The position numbers and the translations under genes were made by a program. A stretch of DNA of 64,000 nucleotides, from NCBI RefSeq assembly GCF_029633865.1, contig NC_079221.1:2920437-2984436 (forward strand). The letters run 5' to 3'. This document shows positions 1 to 24,162 of this stretch, one piece after another (the stretch's first letter is position 1; every line of letters starts with the position of its first letter). The notes beneath the pieces were generated by a model that searched no databases, was not told the origin of the DNA, and saw nothing but the letters and a program-made list of their open reading frames with translations. This stretch comes from Lampris incognitus. Lineage: Eukaryota; Chordata; Actinopteri; Lampriformes; Lampridae.

Positions 1-275
1 TACCCAGGCACGTTACAGTTTGGTGTCAGAAGCGGGATGGGGAGACCGGAAGGCCATCGGCAGCGCATGCGCCCAGAGGCGTGAAGGAGCTGGTATGCTG
101 AAGCGCGGGGACGCGCTTCCCGAAGGAGGGGGGTGGTGTAACGTGCATGGATAAGCAGCCCTTGGCCAGCGGGTCGGAACCTTTAGTCGAGCGGTCAGCG
201 ATGTCTCGGGAGATACGGGTTCGCGTCCCGGCTGCGGCGGTTCCTGCGGTTGCCCCCCCCCCCGGGTTCGCTACA
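1..275 (+). mobile_element. TRIM-like short LTR element with tRNA-like terminal repeat (fossil, cut by window edge)
   Basis: Positions 1-17 end in TTACA and look like the tail of a 5' terminal repeat. They are followed at 19-40 by TTTGGTGTCAGAAGCGGGAT, a typical primer-binding-site string of fish LTR elements. A non-coding interior of about 115 bases ends in a purine tract (about 121-136). It is followed by a second terminal repeat, 137-275, starting TGTAACG and ending CGCTACA. That repeat contains tRNA-like pol III boxes (GTCGAGCGGTCAGCGATG and GGGTTCGCGTCCC). A relative with the same ends lies at 42751-42909. No protein is encoded. The order repeat, primer site, purine tract, repeat suggests a terminal-repeat retrotransposon in miniature. 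A plain tRNA-derived SINE is the alternative. Confidence 0.45.
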
Positions 276-1089
276 GTCTTTTTTTTTCAGCTGCTTTTCG
301 AGATGGGACTTTGTGTGTTTCCCACGTCGCCATTGTCGCGGCGCCACGGACGAGGGGAACGGGTCATTTTGGGGATGCAGCATCTGACGCAGCCGGCGCC
401 CCTCCAACCTTTTTGTAGACGTGTCTTATTTGTGTTGCTGATGTGGAAAACTGGCAGTCCGTTGACGTGTGTTGTGCAGGACTGCAAGGTCAGCAGCAAG
501 ACATCGTTGGCACGGGCCCACCACAGCTCCATCATATTTACACCACCCGCTGCAAAAGGAAAGCCCAAAACATCGTTTAGGACTCCAGCCACCCCGCTCG
601 TGTTCTGTTCCGGCTCCGTCCATCTAAAGAACGTTCCCGATCACACACCAGCCGCCTCAGCAGTCGTTTCTTTCCACACCCAGACAGCACCCGGATGTGG
701 GCCACTTCAGGCAGTGATGCGGCCCTGGTGGTCTTCTACTGGCCCTGACAACATGGATGTGAGCCTGAAGTGGCCCGTGTGGTAAATGGTGAATATGGTC
801 CAAATATCACAGAACGAATATGGCCACCTTTGGCAAACATGTGGCACATGCAGTATTGCTATGGCTTGGTTCTGGCCCAGATCTGGCAAACAGGAGCGGA
901 CCGCCCAAGTGCCGTCATTCCACGCGGTATGTGGGCCGGGTGAAAGTGTGGGACGGTCCGGGCCACAGCAGTTTTGCTATCTGGACAGGCAGGCAGTCAA
1001 GTTGCTGAACAGCTGATGCACCCATATGCACCTTATGTTGTTGTGTTATCATGTACTTTTCTATACTGTGTGTGTATATAGTAGTGCAT
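276..1089. other. Unassigned sequence, no gene recognised
   Basis: No coding exon with splice sites or a recognisable family is visible. The stretch at about 700-1000 (TGGGCC-rich, with phrases such as ATGTGGCACATG and GGCAAACAGGAGCGGACC) has the look of a dispersed fish repeat, but I cannot name it. The open frame over 147-785 begins inside the tRNA-like repeat and shows no family similarity. Confidence 0.4.
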
Positions 1090-1868
1090 ATGGTCTGGTG
1101 TAGGTCTGGTGTAAGTCTGGTGTAGGTCTGGTGTAGGGATGGTGTAGGGATGGTGTAAGTCTGGTGTAGGGATGGTGTAAGTCTGGTGTAAGTCTGGTGT
1201 AGGTCTGGTGTAAGTCTGGTGTAGGGATGGTGTAGGTCTGGTGTAGGGATGGTGTAAGTCTGGTGTAGGGATGGTGTAGGTCTGGTGTAAGTCTGGTGTA
1301 GGTCTGGTGTAGGGATGGTGTAGGTCTGGAGTAGGGATGGTGTAGGGATGGTGTAGGTCTGGTATAGGGATGGTGTAGGTCTGGTGTAGGGATGGTATAG
1401 GGATGGTGTAAGTCTGGTGTAGGTCTGGTGTATGTCTGGTGTAAGTCTGGTGTAGGGATGGTGTAGGTCTGGCGTAGGTCTGGTGTAGGGATGGTGTAGG
1501 TCTGGCGTAGGTCTGGTGTAGGGATGGTGTAGGTCTGGTGTAGGGATGGTGTAGGTCTGGTGTAGGGATGGTGTAGGTCTGGTGTAGGGATGGTGTAGGG
1601 ATGGTGTAAGTCTGGTGTAGGTCTGGTGTAGGGATGGTGTAGGTCTGGTGTAGGGATGGAGTAGGTCTGGTGTAGGGATGGTGTAGGGATGGTGTAGGTC
1701 TGGTATAGGGATGGTGTAGGTCTGGCGTAGGTCTGGTGTAGGGATGGTGTAAGTCTGGTGTAGGGATGGTGTAGGTCTGGTGTAATTCTGGAGTAGGTCT
1801 GGTGTAGGGATGGTGTAGGTCTGGTATAGGGATGGTGTAGGTCTGGCGTAGGTCTGGTGTAGGGATGG
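1090..1868. repeat. Minisatellite, 11-bp unit, about 70 copies
   Basis: The array is built from 11-bp units of three main types: GGTGTAGGTCT, GGTGTAAGTCT and GGTGTAGGGAT, with rare GGCGTAGGTCT and GGAGTAGGTCT variants. The units are mixed without a clear fixed order. Since 11 is not a multiple of 3, the minus strand reads as a period-11 peptide in more than one frame. These open frames are by-products of the repeat. Confidence 0.95.
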
Positions 1869-2024
1869 TGTGCCAGGTCTTCTGTGTTAAGGCAAATAGA
1901 GCCAAAGCATAAGAGTTTCACTGACACGTGATAACTTGAACTTGAACATGTGTTGATCGTAGTTGACAAAAGTTGGCTATTTCTAACCTATGTGTTTGGG
2001 GATCGGGATGATTGGGATGATGAT

Positions 2025-2390
2025 GGCGGCACGGTGGCCACAGTCGCCTCACAGCAAGAAGGTCCTGGGTTCGAGTCCCGGGGTAGTCCAACCTTGAGGG
2101 TCGTCCCGGGTCGTCCTCTGTGTGGAGTTTGCATGTTCTCCCCGTGTCTGTGTGGGTTTCCTGGGGGGCTCCGGTTTCCTCCCACAGTCCAAAGACATGT
2201 AGGTCAGGTGGATCGGCCGTACTAAGTTGTCCCTAGGTGTGAATGTGTGTGTGTGTGGGGGGGGGGGGGCTGTGTGATGGCCTGCCGCCCAATGACTGCT
2301 GGGATGGGCTCCAGCATCCCCGTGACCTTGAGAGCAGGCTAAGCGGTTCAGATAATGGATGGATGGGTGGATGGATGGATGGATGGGACT
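2025..2390 (+). mobile_element. tRNA-derived SINE, GGCGGCACGGTGG family, GGAT tail
   Basis: The head has GGCGGCACGGTGG, then a B-box-like GGGTTCGAGTCCC. The body has the common fish SINE phrases GCATGTTCTCCCCGTGTCTG and CTCCCACAGTCCAAAGACAT. The 3' end reads GATAATGGATGGATGG, giving a simple GGAT tail. Other copies of this family lie at 32064-32440 (plus), 36171-36331, 48187-48260 and 59815-60176 (minus). Confidence 0.85.
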
Positions 2391-3528
2391 CTGAGGATGG
2401 TCCAGTAATGCTGATGGTTGTCAGAAGTAAACGTCTCTAAAGGTGTAACGGGGGAGAATGGCCGTCAAAATGCCCTACTTCGATTTTAGGATTCCTAAAA
2501 TATCCTAAAGACGTGTTTTTCAGAACCTGGGAAAACCTGAAATCAATAAATCAGTCATTTGTGACGATCCATCATGGGGGGGGGGATGTGTTGTGATGGA
2601 ATCAGATTTCTTTTGCCAATATTTGTGTGCACCTATATCACCCCTGAAGAAGACTGCGGAGATGAAATATTGAATGATTTTATGCATCGGCTTGTGCCGC
2701 TTAATGCCCGCAATGCAACGAGAGGAGAAAAGGCATTTGTATGGAGAGTAAGGTCTGGTGGTCTCTCTAGCAGAACTGACCCCGGCCTGGAGCCTCCAGC
2801 TAAAACGCTCTTCGGAGGAGCCACGCCGGCCAAACGGTTACTGGAGCAACACCGAGGCGATGGTGTTGGTGCACAGCGTAAGACCGCAGCACAGTCAGAA
2901 CGAGACCGTGGTGCCTGAATCTCCTGCAACGGGCCCACACTCTTCGCTCTCTCTGGATTTCCAGCTCACCCACCTGCATGTAAAAAAAGACTTTTTGCAG
3001 CAGGTCATGGGCGGTCAAGCTGAGTGTCCAAAACTGCATTTCCATAGCAACAAAAGTAGCCAAGTTGAGTGAGCAGATCAAATTAAGCCTTAATCCAGGG
3101 GGCTAAATACACTGTGGCATGGTACATAATCAGCTACTGTATTGACGGCAAAGCTGACCCGACAGGATATACGTTGCAAGGAGGAACTTATGTGTAGAGG
3201 TGACAGGAAGCACGATGGACGGGAAGGTCTACGAAGAGAGATCCAACACACGAGGGAGTAGCTCAGTGAAGGTGTTCATTCATAACAGGGACCTTGATTA
3301 CATGATGGGGTCTGATGATACTGCAGATGGCAGTCAAGGCAGTGCTTTGTCACATCTCAAGTAAACACAGTCACATCAGCAGGCTTTAGGGCGAAGTCCA
3401 AACCGTGAGCATAATGAAAAAGAAAACAAGACCTCGATTTTACATCTCTAGAACACGAGTAAATGAACGTTTCCCCGGACAGGGCATTGAATGTGTTTGT
3501 TAAGTATTTGTAAGTGAGTGAGTGTTTG
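2391..3528. other. Unassigned sequence, nothing supported
   Basis: Short open frames overlap each other on both strands here (about 2570-3080). None shows a splice-bounded exon, domain or recognisable peptide. No RNA gene or repeat was recognised. Confidence 0.4.
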
Positions 3529-3884
3529 GGTGGGACAGTGGCCCAGTGGTTAGCGCTGTCGCCTCACAGCAACAAGCTGCTGGGTTCAAACCCCGGGGTT
3601 GTCCAACCTTGGGGGTCCTCCCAGGTCTGTGTGGAGTGTGCATGTTCTCCCCGTGTCGCCAGTGGGTTTTCTCCGGGTGCTCCGGTTTCCCCCACCATCA
3701 GAGAGACCTGCATGTTAGGGTTAATACTCCTGTCTGTGCCCCTGAGCAAGGCATGGCAAGAAGAACTGGCGTTGGTCCCAGGGTGCTGTACGGCGGCTGC
3801 CCACTGCTCCTAGCTACACAGCTGGGATGGGAGCAGAATTTCCCCACGGGATCAATAAAGCGTTCATCCATCCATCCATTAGAT
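3529..3884 (+). mobile_element. tRNA-derived SINE, same head family with a different 3' half
   Basis: The head (GTGGTTAGCGCTGTCGCCTC, then GGGTTCAAACCCC) matches the GGCGGCACGGTGG family. The 3' half differs: it carries GCTGCCCACTGCTCC and then TTTCCCCACGGGATCAATAA before a short CATC-type tail. This is the second common fish 3' module on a related head. The copy is somewhat degraded. Confidence 0.75.
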
Positions 3885-4900
3885 AAAGTTAAATCTCAAA
3901 ATCAAAAAAATAAAAAAGTAGCCCAAATTTAAGAGCCAACTCGAAAAAATCCTGAAAACTCAAGAAAGGGGGAGGGGTTTGTGAAAGTGACCAGGCTGGA
4001 GCTCTGTGCAAGATGGCTGGAGACTAGGATGCTAAGACAGGGTGGATAATGACGTTTGTAGCATGTCTGTGAACGTTCTCCTTCGTCCAGGTTGTCATGG
4101 TCACCCAAAGGAGGTGAATCAGTGCAGCTGGACTTGGTATATATCTATGAAGAGGTTTGGCCTCTCATCCAAGAGGCCTCCTCAGTTCCTGCCTTCCTGA
4201 CCAGACCAGGCTAGTCTTTGTAGCATGTTCTAGCACTGTTGCTGCTGTCTGAAGTTCTGGGTGTCTCAGGTCTGGCACACATCCGCTGACGTCTTGTTGT
4301 TGTTTTCCCCCTGGCCAAGTCCAGCTCCAGCTTCATAATCAGTCCAGGGCGTGACGAGGAGCATGCTAGACCAATTTGTGTTTGACAGCGTTTAGGGGGG
4401 CTCAGTTTGCAGCTGGTAGGATGGAGCCAGGCTGCTCAGACAGTTTCAGGTGAATACCGGCTCCTCTTGTAACAACTGCAGGGATTGTGGTTTAGTTAAT
4501 GATGAACTGTGTCGTATTCTATACGGAGGAATATATGTTTGACCTGGGAGTCGATCTGCAAGGCCACAATAGTCCACGCAGCCTTGCAGGCGGGGAGACG
4601 GGTGGATGGTTTTGTGTCCGAGTCGGCGTGCTGGGGGGCGGGGGTGCATACACACGAGTTAACGTGCTACTGAACTCAAAAGCAGATTGTTACAACGTCC
4701 TGTTTCCAAATAATGAACAGATCCGTCTTAAAGGTGCAATGTGCAACACTTCTACTTTGCTGAAGCGCGACATGACGAGTGGGTATCAGCAGGGCCCCCG
4801 CTCAGTGGTAGTGGTTACAAAGTCCTGCTAATGCCCCCTACTCCCTCATTGCTGCATTAAAAAAACAACACCAAAAACAAGAAAGAGAGGGGGCAGGAGC
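3885..4900. other. Unassigned, with a probable dispersed repeat at about 4075-4235
   Basis: The segment around 4075-4235 contains GGTGAATCAGTGCAGCTGGA, then GAAGAGGTTTGGCCTCTCAT and CCAAGAGGCC. This is a phrase I associate with a widespread fish repeat, but I cannot assign its class with certainty. The rest, to 4900, shows no supported exon. Confidence 0.35.
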
Positions 4901-5315
4901 ATCCGGGGGGTTGTGCTGGTCTATTCCGTTGCCTACCAACATGGGGATCGCCGGTTCGAATCCCCGTGTTGCCTCCGGCTTGGTCGGGCATCTCTACAGA
5001 CACAATTGGCCGTGTCTGCGGGTGGGAAGCCGGATGTGGGTATGTGTCCTGGTAGCCACACTAGCGCCTCCTCTTTTCGGGGGGGAGGAGGAACTGGGGG
5101 GATAGCGTGATCCTCCCACACGCTGCAACCCCCTGGTGAAACTCCTCACTGTCAGGGGAAAAGAAGCAGCTGGCGATTCCACATGTATCAGAGGAGGCAT
5201 GTGGTAGTCTGCAGCCCTCCCCACATCAGCAGAGGGGGTGGAGCAGCGACCGGGACAGCTCGGACAAGTGGGGTAATGGGCCGGGGTACAATTGGGGTGA
5301 AAAGGGGGGGAAATA
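4901..5315 (+). mobile_element. tRNA-derived SINE, CCGGGTAG family, about 415 bp
   Basis: The copy starts ATCCGGGG, followed by TTGCCTACCAACATGGGGAT, and has a B-box CGGTTCGAATCCCCG. The body contains ACAATTGGCCGTGTCTGCGG and GGAGGCATGTGGTAGTCTGC. It ends near GGTACAATTGGGGTGAAAAG. Sibling copies: 9760-10191 (minus), 29488-29935 (plus), 48998-49375 (plus). The tRNA-like head is part of the SINE and is not a tRNA gene. Confidence 0.85.
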
Positions 5316-5612
5316 TCCACACACACAAAAAAGAACAATTAAAAAAGCTGTGCCTATTTGTGTTTGTTTGAAGGCCCGTGACACCCCATCCCCCAAAGAC
5401 TTGGCTTGCACTCGCAGCCCTCAGCAGATCTGCTCGGATCACAGGAAACTGAGATCTACTGATGCCTTTGACAATGTGATGACAAGCCAGAAGAGGCGTC
5501 CTGCTCACTTCCCACTCAAATGGCTCGTCCTGCCGTCTCGAGGACATGTGCATCCATTTTGATTTGTTGTCCTTATTCACATCGATGCAGGATAGAAGTC
5601 AGCATTCAGGTA

Positions 5613-8352
5613 CAAATTACACATTACATCTCTAACTCACAACTAATAACATCTCTAACTCACAGCTGTCATAACATCTCTAACTCACAACTGTAATAAC
5701 ATCTCTAACTCACAGCTGTCATAACATCTAACTCACAACTGTAATAACGTCTCTAACTCACAACTGTCATAACATCTCTAACTCACAACTGTCATAACGT
5801 CTAACTCATAGCTGTCATAACATCTCTAACTCACAGCTGTCATAACATCTCTAACTCACAACTGTAATAACATCTCTAACTCACAGCTGTCATAACATCT
5901 CTAACTCACAGCTGTCATAACATCTCTAACTCACAGCTGTCATAACGTCTCTAACTCACAGCTGTCATAACATCTCTAACTCACAACTGTAATAACGTCT
6001 AACACAACTGTAATAACGTCTAACTCACAGCTGTCATAACATCTCTAACTCACAACTGTAATAACATCTCTAACTCACAACTGTAATAACGTCTAACTCA
6101 CAGCTGTCATAACATCTCTAACTCACAGCTGTAATAACATCTCTAACTCACAGTTGTCATAACATCTCTAACTCACAACTGTAATAACATCTCTAACTCA
6201 CAGCTGTCATAACATCTCTAACTCACAACTGTCATAACATCTCTAACTCACAGCTGTCATAACATCTCTAACTCACAGCTGTCATAACATCTAACACAAC
6301 TGTAATAACGTCTAACTCACAAATGTAATAACATCTCTAACTCACAACTGTAATAACATCTCTAACTCACAGCTGTCATAACATCTCTAACTCACAGCTG
6401 TAATAACATCTCTAACTCACAGCTGTCATAACATCTCTAACTCACAGCTGTCATAACATCTAACACAACTGTAATAACGTCTAACTCACAGCTGTCATAA
6501 CATCTCTAACTCACAAATGTAATAACATCTCTAACTCACAACTGTAATAACGTCTAACTCACAGCTGTCATAACATCTCTAACTCACAGCTGTAATAACA
6601 TCTCTAACTCACAGTTGTCATAACATCTCTAACTCACAACTGTAATAACATCTCTAACTCACAGCTGTCATAACATCTCTAACTCACAGCTGTCATAACA
6701 TCTCTAACTCACAGCTGCCATAACAGCTAACTCACAACTGTAATAACGTCTAAAACAGCTGTCATAACGTCTAACTCACAGCTGTCATAACATCTCTAAC
6801 TCACAGCTGTCATAACAGTTAACTCACAGCTGTCATAACATCTAACTCACAAATGTAATAACGTCTAACTCACAGCTGTCATAACATCTCTAACTCGCAG
6901 CTGTCATAACGTCTAACTCGCAGCTGTAATAACATCTCTAACTCGCAGCTGTCATAACATCTAACTCACAACTGTCATAACGTCTCTAACTCACAACTGT
7001 CATAACGTCTCTAACTCACAACTGTCATAACATCTCTAACTCACAACTGTAATAACATCTCTAATTCACAGTTGTCATAACATCTCTATCTCACAGCTGT
7101 CATAACATCTAACTCACAACTGTAATAACGTCTAACTCACAGCTGTCATAACATCTCTATCTCACAACTGTAATAACGTCTAACTCAAAGCTGTCATTAC
7201 ATCTGTAACTCGCAGCTGTCATAACATCTGTAACTCGCAGCTGTAATAACATCTGTAACTCACAGCTGTCATAACGTCTCTAACTCACAACTGTCATAAC
7301 GTCTAACTCACAGCTGTCATAACATCTCTAACTCACAGCTGTCATAACATCTCTAACTCACAGCTGTCATAACGTCTCTAACTCACAGCTGTCATAACAT
7401 CTCTAACTCACAACTGTAATAACGTCTAACTCACAGCTGTAATAACATCTCTAACTCACAACTGTCATAACATCTCTAACTCACAACTGTAATAACGTCT
7501 AACTCACAGCTGTCATAACATCTCTAACTCACAGCTGTAATAACATCTCTAACTCAGTTGTCATAACATCTCTAACTCACAACTGTAATAACATCTCTAA
7601 CTCACAGCTGTCATAACATCTCTAACTCACAGCTGCCATAACAGCTAACTCACAACTGCAATAACATCTAACACAGCTGTCATAACGTCTAACTCACAGC
7701 TGTCATAACATCTCTAACTCACAGCTGTCATAACATCTCTAACTCACAGCTGTCATAACATCTAACTCACAAATGTAATAACGTCTAACTCACAGCTGTC
7801 ATAACGTCTCTAACTCGCAGCTGTCATAACGTCTAACTCGCAGCTGTAATAACATCTCTAACTCACAACTGTCATAACGTCTAACTCACAGCTGTCATAA
7901 CATCTCTAACTCACAGCTGTCATAACAGTTAACTCACAGCTGTCATAACATCTCTAACTCACAGCTGTCATAACAGTTAACTCACAGCTGTCATAACATC
8001 TAACTCACAAATGTAATAACGTCTAACTCACAGCTGTCATAACGTCTCTAACTCGCAGCTGTCATGACGTCTAACTCGCAGCTGTAATAACATCTCTAAC
8101 TCACAGCTGTCATAACATCTCTAACTCACAACTGTCATAACGTCTATAACTCACAACTGTAATAACATCTCTAATTCACAGCTGTCATAACATCTCTATC
8201 TCACAGCTGTAATAACGTCTAACTCACAGCTGTCATAACATCTCTATCTCACAACTGTAATAACGTCTAACTCAAAGCTGTCATTACATCTGTAACTCGC
8301 AGCTGTCATAACATCTGTAACTCACAGCTGTAATAACATCTGTAACTCACAA
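5613..8352. repeat. Minisatellite, 25/23-bp units, about 110 copies
   Basis: The long unit is ATAACATCTCTAACTCACAG plus CTGTC (25 bp). A short form lacks two bases (ATAACGTCTAACTCACAG plus CTGTC, 23 bp). CAGCTG alternates with CAACTG, and TCATAAC with TAATAAC. Blocks of several units recur in the same order (compare about 6960-7250 with 8130-8350), so larger segments have been copied. No spacers or unique inserts are present. It lies just downstream of the acvr1-like gene. Confidence 0.95.
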
Positions 8353-9468
8353 CATCGGCTTGGCAATAAAACCCGCTGAGCAGAATCCGTCAAAAAGAAA
8401 GGTGAAAAACAGAATTTAAAAACACCCCAGTGAAAATTAAAGGCCATCCGACATGGCATTGCGACAAATGAGGCAGATACCATATCACGATTTTTTTCTA
8501 TTTAATTAATAGAAATCACTAATTGATATAAAATATTAAAGAAATAAAAAAGGCTGAAGTTTGACTTCAATTACTTAAGACAATGCACATTATTAAGACA
8601 ACAATGCACGCATGAAGACAGCGTAGCTTCACAAGGCTCCTGAAGAAATAGAATTCAGCATTGTCTAGCAAATATTTTATTTGTACTTTTAGCGTTTGTC
8701 TGTGTAAGGCTAAAAGAAACAATACATAGAACAGGTACATAACGCAATGTAAAATACACTGTGATATACATATGTTTAGCAACAGGGTACGTTTAGTCGG
8801 ACATCTCAGGAGAAGATTGTCTATAACCGCAGTTGTACAACTAAATAATGTTAAAACTATTGATGACGTTCTGACAGAATTGTAAACAGTGGTGCAGTCA
8901 CGTTAAACCATAACACCGTTTTGCTATTCGCACTTATAGCTGTTCAAGAAAAGGAGGAGTATGTAGTTGGCAGGTTGACTTGGCGAGTTGAATTTTTTTT
9001 CCAAGGTGCATCCACTACTATGCAAATAAAGAATGCAAGGACTGCCAGTGCAATAAAAAAAACTGATAGTGATATAGCTAAATAAAATACGTCAAGACAT
9101 TTTATTTTTCAAATTCAAAATGTGTCAAATGGGATCTGCAGCTTTAAACAAACACAAGCCTACTGAAATGCCCAGGTAACAGTTTCTTCCTGAAAAAAAA
9201 TGCTGCAAGCAGTTCAGCTCCTACGCCTTCGGGTGTGCAGACAGTATCCTAATATCCAAGATCACCGGCAGTTTCACAAATGCCCTGTAAGCCATCTTTG
9301 GATGCCAAAATGTTTCCCACCAAGTTTTTTCTTTTTTTAAATAAATACAATGTGCCACTATAAGGGCACTGAGCCCATCCAGTCTCTTGTATGAGTTTTC
9401 TAGATGGTCCGGCTTCTGGACGTTTTAGAAGGCCTTTGGCGTTCCTGCCTCGCCTCCATCGAGAAGGC
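8353..9468 (-). other. Probable 3' UTR of the acvr1-like gene and adjoining DNA
   Basis: This AT-rich, non-coding stretch follows the stop codon of the minus-strand receptor gene. Minus-strand AATAAA signals lie at 9101-9106 and 8676-8681, giving transcript ends near 9085 or 8660. No other gene is seen. How far the transcript runs cannot be told from sequence alone. Confidence 0.5.
9101..9106 (-). terminator. Candidate polyadenylation signal AATAAA
   Basis: The canonical hexamer on the minus strand lies about 360 bases after the acvr1-like stop codon. A second one is at 8676-8681. Confidence 0.45.
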
Positions 9469-22212
<12,744 letters not shown>

Positions 22213-22871
22213 CTGCAGGAAAAAAACACATTTAGAAGAATGTGCATCAGGAGAATTCTGACCCAAAGCCTGAAACAAGGAAAAAAGACATATTTACAAT
22301 GGCCAATAATACAGCACTAAAAGGAATATGCACCTCAAAGTTATCTCAATCTTTTCTAAAGAAGGCTCGTTCAATGCTCACTCCTCCTTGTAAAGCTGGA
22401 CTTACATCTGCACGTCTGCGAGCGTGAGTTGACACTGACACGCATGATGTAAGAGGGAGTATTTGCACGTATGTAGCCCCTGCAAGTGCCCTGGATGGCA
22501 GCGTCATACTCACAAAACCTGTTAACAAGGGACTATTCACCAAAATCTGGCAGCAAAAACAAACAAAAGATCAAAACAGCAAGAAAACCTTGGGCATGTC
22601 TCCACTTTTGGTCCATGTTGTGTCATTTTGTCTTTTGTCCTGTATCGTCTCGGCCTGTATATTGAGTGGGCTCCTTTTTCCCTGCTACAGTTTTGGTTTC
22701 GTGGTGATGACGCGCCACCAGAAACCCTTCCCTGCTTAACCAGTTAGCACAAGTTGCCCTGCAGACGCGGTGAACGCACCGTTGAGATTTGAGGTGCGCG
22801 CGTCTGCGTCTCTGCGGGCCACGGCCGCCCAGAAACTCAGTCTCGGTGTTTATGTACCTACGCAGAAGCAA
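22213..22871. other. Intron upstream of ectodomain exon A
   Basis: No supported exon. A short open segment at about 22398-22481 (minus) lies between an AG and a GTAAGT but has no signal-peptide or receptor character. Confidence 0.4.
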
Positions 22872-23071
22872 NNNNNNNNNNNNNNNNNNNNNNNNNNNNN
22901 NNNNNNNNNNNNNNNNNNNNNNNNNNNNNNNNNNNNNNNNNNNNNNNNNNNNNNNNNNNNNNNNNNNNNNNNNNNNNNNNNNNNNNNNNNNNNNNNNNNN
23001 NNNNNNNNNNNNNNNNNNNNNNNNNNNNNNNNNNNNNNNNNNNNNNNNNNNNNNNNNNNNNNNNNNNNNNN
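22872..23071. other. Assembly gap, 200 Ns
   Basis: A run of exactly 200 N, likely a fixed-size placeholder, so the true gap length is unknown. It lies 660 bases upstream of ectodomain exon A, where further exons could be hidden. Confidence 0.99.
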
Positions 23072-23625
23072 CGGCATCTGTACGGACCCGCTCACACACA
23101 GACCACATGCTGCTCCTTTAATCAGGGCACAAAACAGAGGCTGCCACGCAGAGATAATCAGGAGCTCTGTCTGCTCCTTTCGGCCCAGGATTGCCGGGGA
23201 AAGGGGCGCGCCGGCCGGGGGCAGGAGGACACGGGGAGCACCGAAGGGGCAGTTAGGTATAGCCAGGGGGCAGCCAGAGGATAGTGGGGCAGTGAATGAG
23301 GTCAGTGTGGGAGAAAATGGACGACGATGTTGGGTTTGTTTTTTATGGGGGGGGGGCAGGCGGCGTAATAGCAGCAGGGCAAGACAGAAGAAGAGTGGTG
23401 GAGCCAGGGGGTATCTGGTGTTACTCTGCTCAGGGGGACAGCAGGAAGGAGGGCACATCCCTCCGAACGAAGCTGGCAGGCCGTAAGGCTGGGCCAGGGT
23501 GCAGCCAGGGGGCAGGGGAAAAGGGGGCATAGAGATGGCTAGAGGCGTGAGACGGCAGCGAGACAGTGTGAAGCCTGGTGCTTTCAAGGGTATGAGGCTT
23601 AGAGGGGAAAAAAGGAGAAAAAAAC
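23072..23625. other. G-rich intronic sequence
   Basis: The plus strand has repeated CAGGGGGC-type phrases (about 23200-23520). No exon supported. The long open frames that cross the N gap are artefacts. Confidence 0.4.
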
Positions 23626-23704
23626 CTCTTGTGGTACAACAGACAGCCCAGGCACTCACGAACAAGAGGACGGCAGGGGACAGAATATCCTCAATCTCTC
23701 CCAT
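23626..23704 (-). CDS. Candidate first coding exon (signal peptide) of the acvr1-like gene
   Basis: ATG at 23704 opens a frame with a hydrophobic core AVLLFVSAWAVCC after a short acidic start. A possible donor after AGAG (at 23626) would leave phase 1, as ectodomain exon A requires. The single-ectodomain product would then be 512 residues, close to the 509 of human ACVR1. Against it: the donor GTTTTT is weak, a better GTGAGT inside the segment is in the wrong phase, and acidic residues near the start are unusual for a signal peptide. Treat as a guess. Confidence 0.27.
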
Positions 23705-23948
23705 CTGACAGATCGATAACTCACCTCATTTAACTAACCAGAGCATGTCACAGGGGTCCGTTTAATGGCCTCCATCAGCGCAAGTAAATGGGCCGTCGCG
23801 TTTTCGTTTACGTTTATCACCCAGGAATCCTTCAAGAGGCATTTGAATTATCTCCGTCTCAATTCCCCTCTCACATGCCTTCATTACAGGGCAAGTTAAT
23901 CAAAAGCAGTGAGCCACACATCACAGACCAATTCAAGATCGTTCAACA

Positions 23949-23950
<2 letters not shown>

Positions 23951-24016
<66 letters not shown>
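23951..24016. repeat. TG microsatellite
   Basis: An uninterrupted TG run of about 33 units. Confidence 0.97.
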
Positions 24017-24017
<1 letters not shown>

Positions 24018-24162
24018 ATGGTGGCAGTAGTAGCAGAAGTTATGGTAGTAGCAGTAGTACAAGTTATAGTAGTAGTAAGTAACAGTATATAGACAGTGTA
24101 TTAGCAAAAATAAACTAAGTGGACAGCGGCATGGTTACAGCCTTGTTTGTGGGACACACGGC

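Noticed and set aside
1033-1969. Proline/histidine-rich repeat-peptide frames on the minus strand
   Set aside because: Product of the 11-bp array.
4901-5000. tRNA gene suggested by the B-box GGTTCGAATCC
   Set aside because: Part of a 400-bp SINE repeated four times in the window; no cloverleaf-grade tRNA.
5613-8352. Possible CRISPR-like array
   Set aside because: Units are contiguous without unique spacers, and the genome is vertebrate.
22398-22481. Possible extra receptor exon between an AG and GTAAGT
   Set aside because: Open and correct in phase, but the peptide has no signal-peptide or receptor features, and the codon formed at the junction would not be the expected Asp.
22770-23704. 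Open frames of 238 and 284 codons across the gap
   Set aside because: Length comes from the 200 Ns; only a short signal-peptide-like start is kept as a low-confidence candidate.
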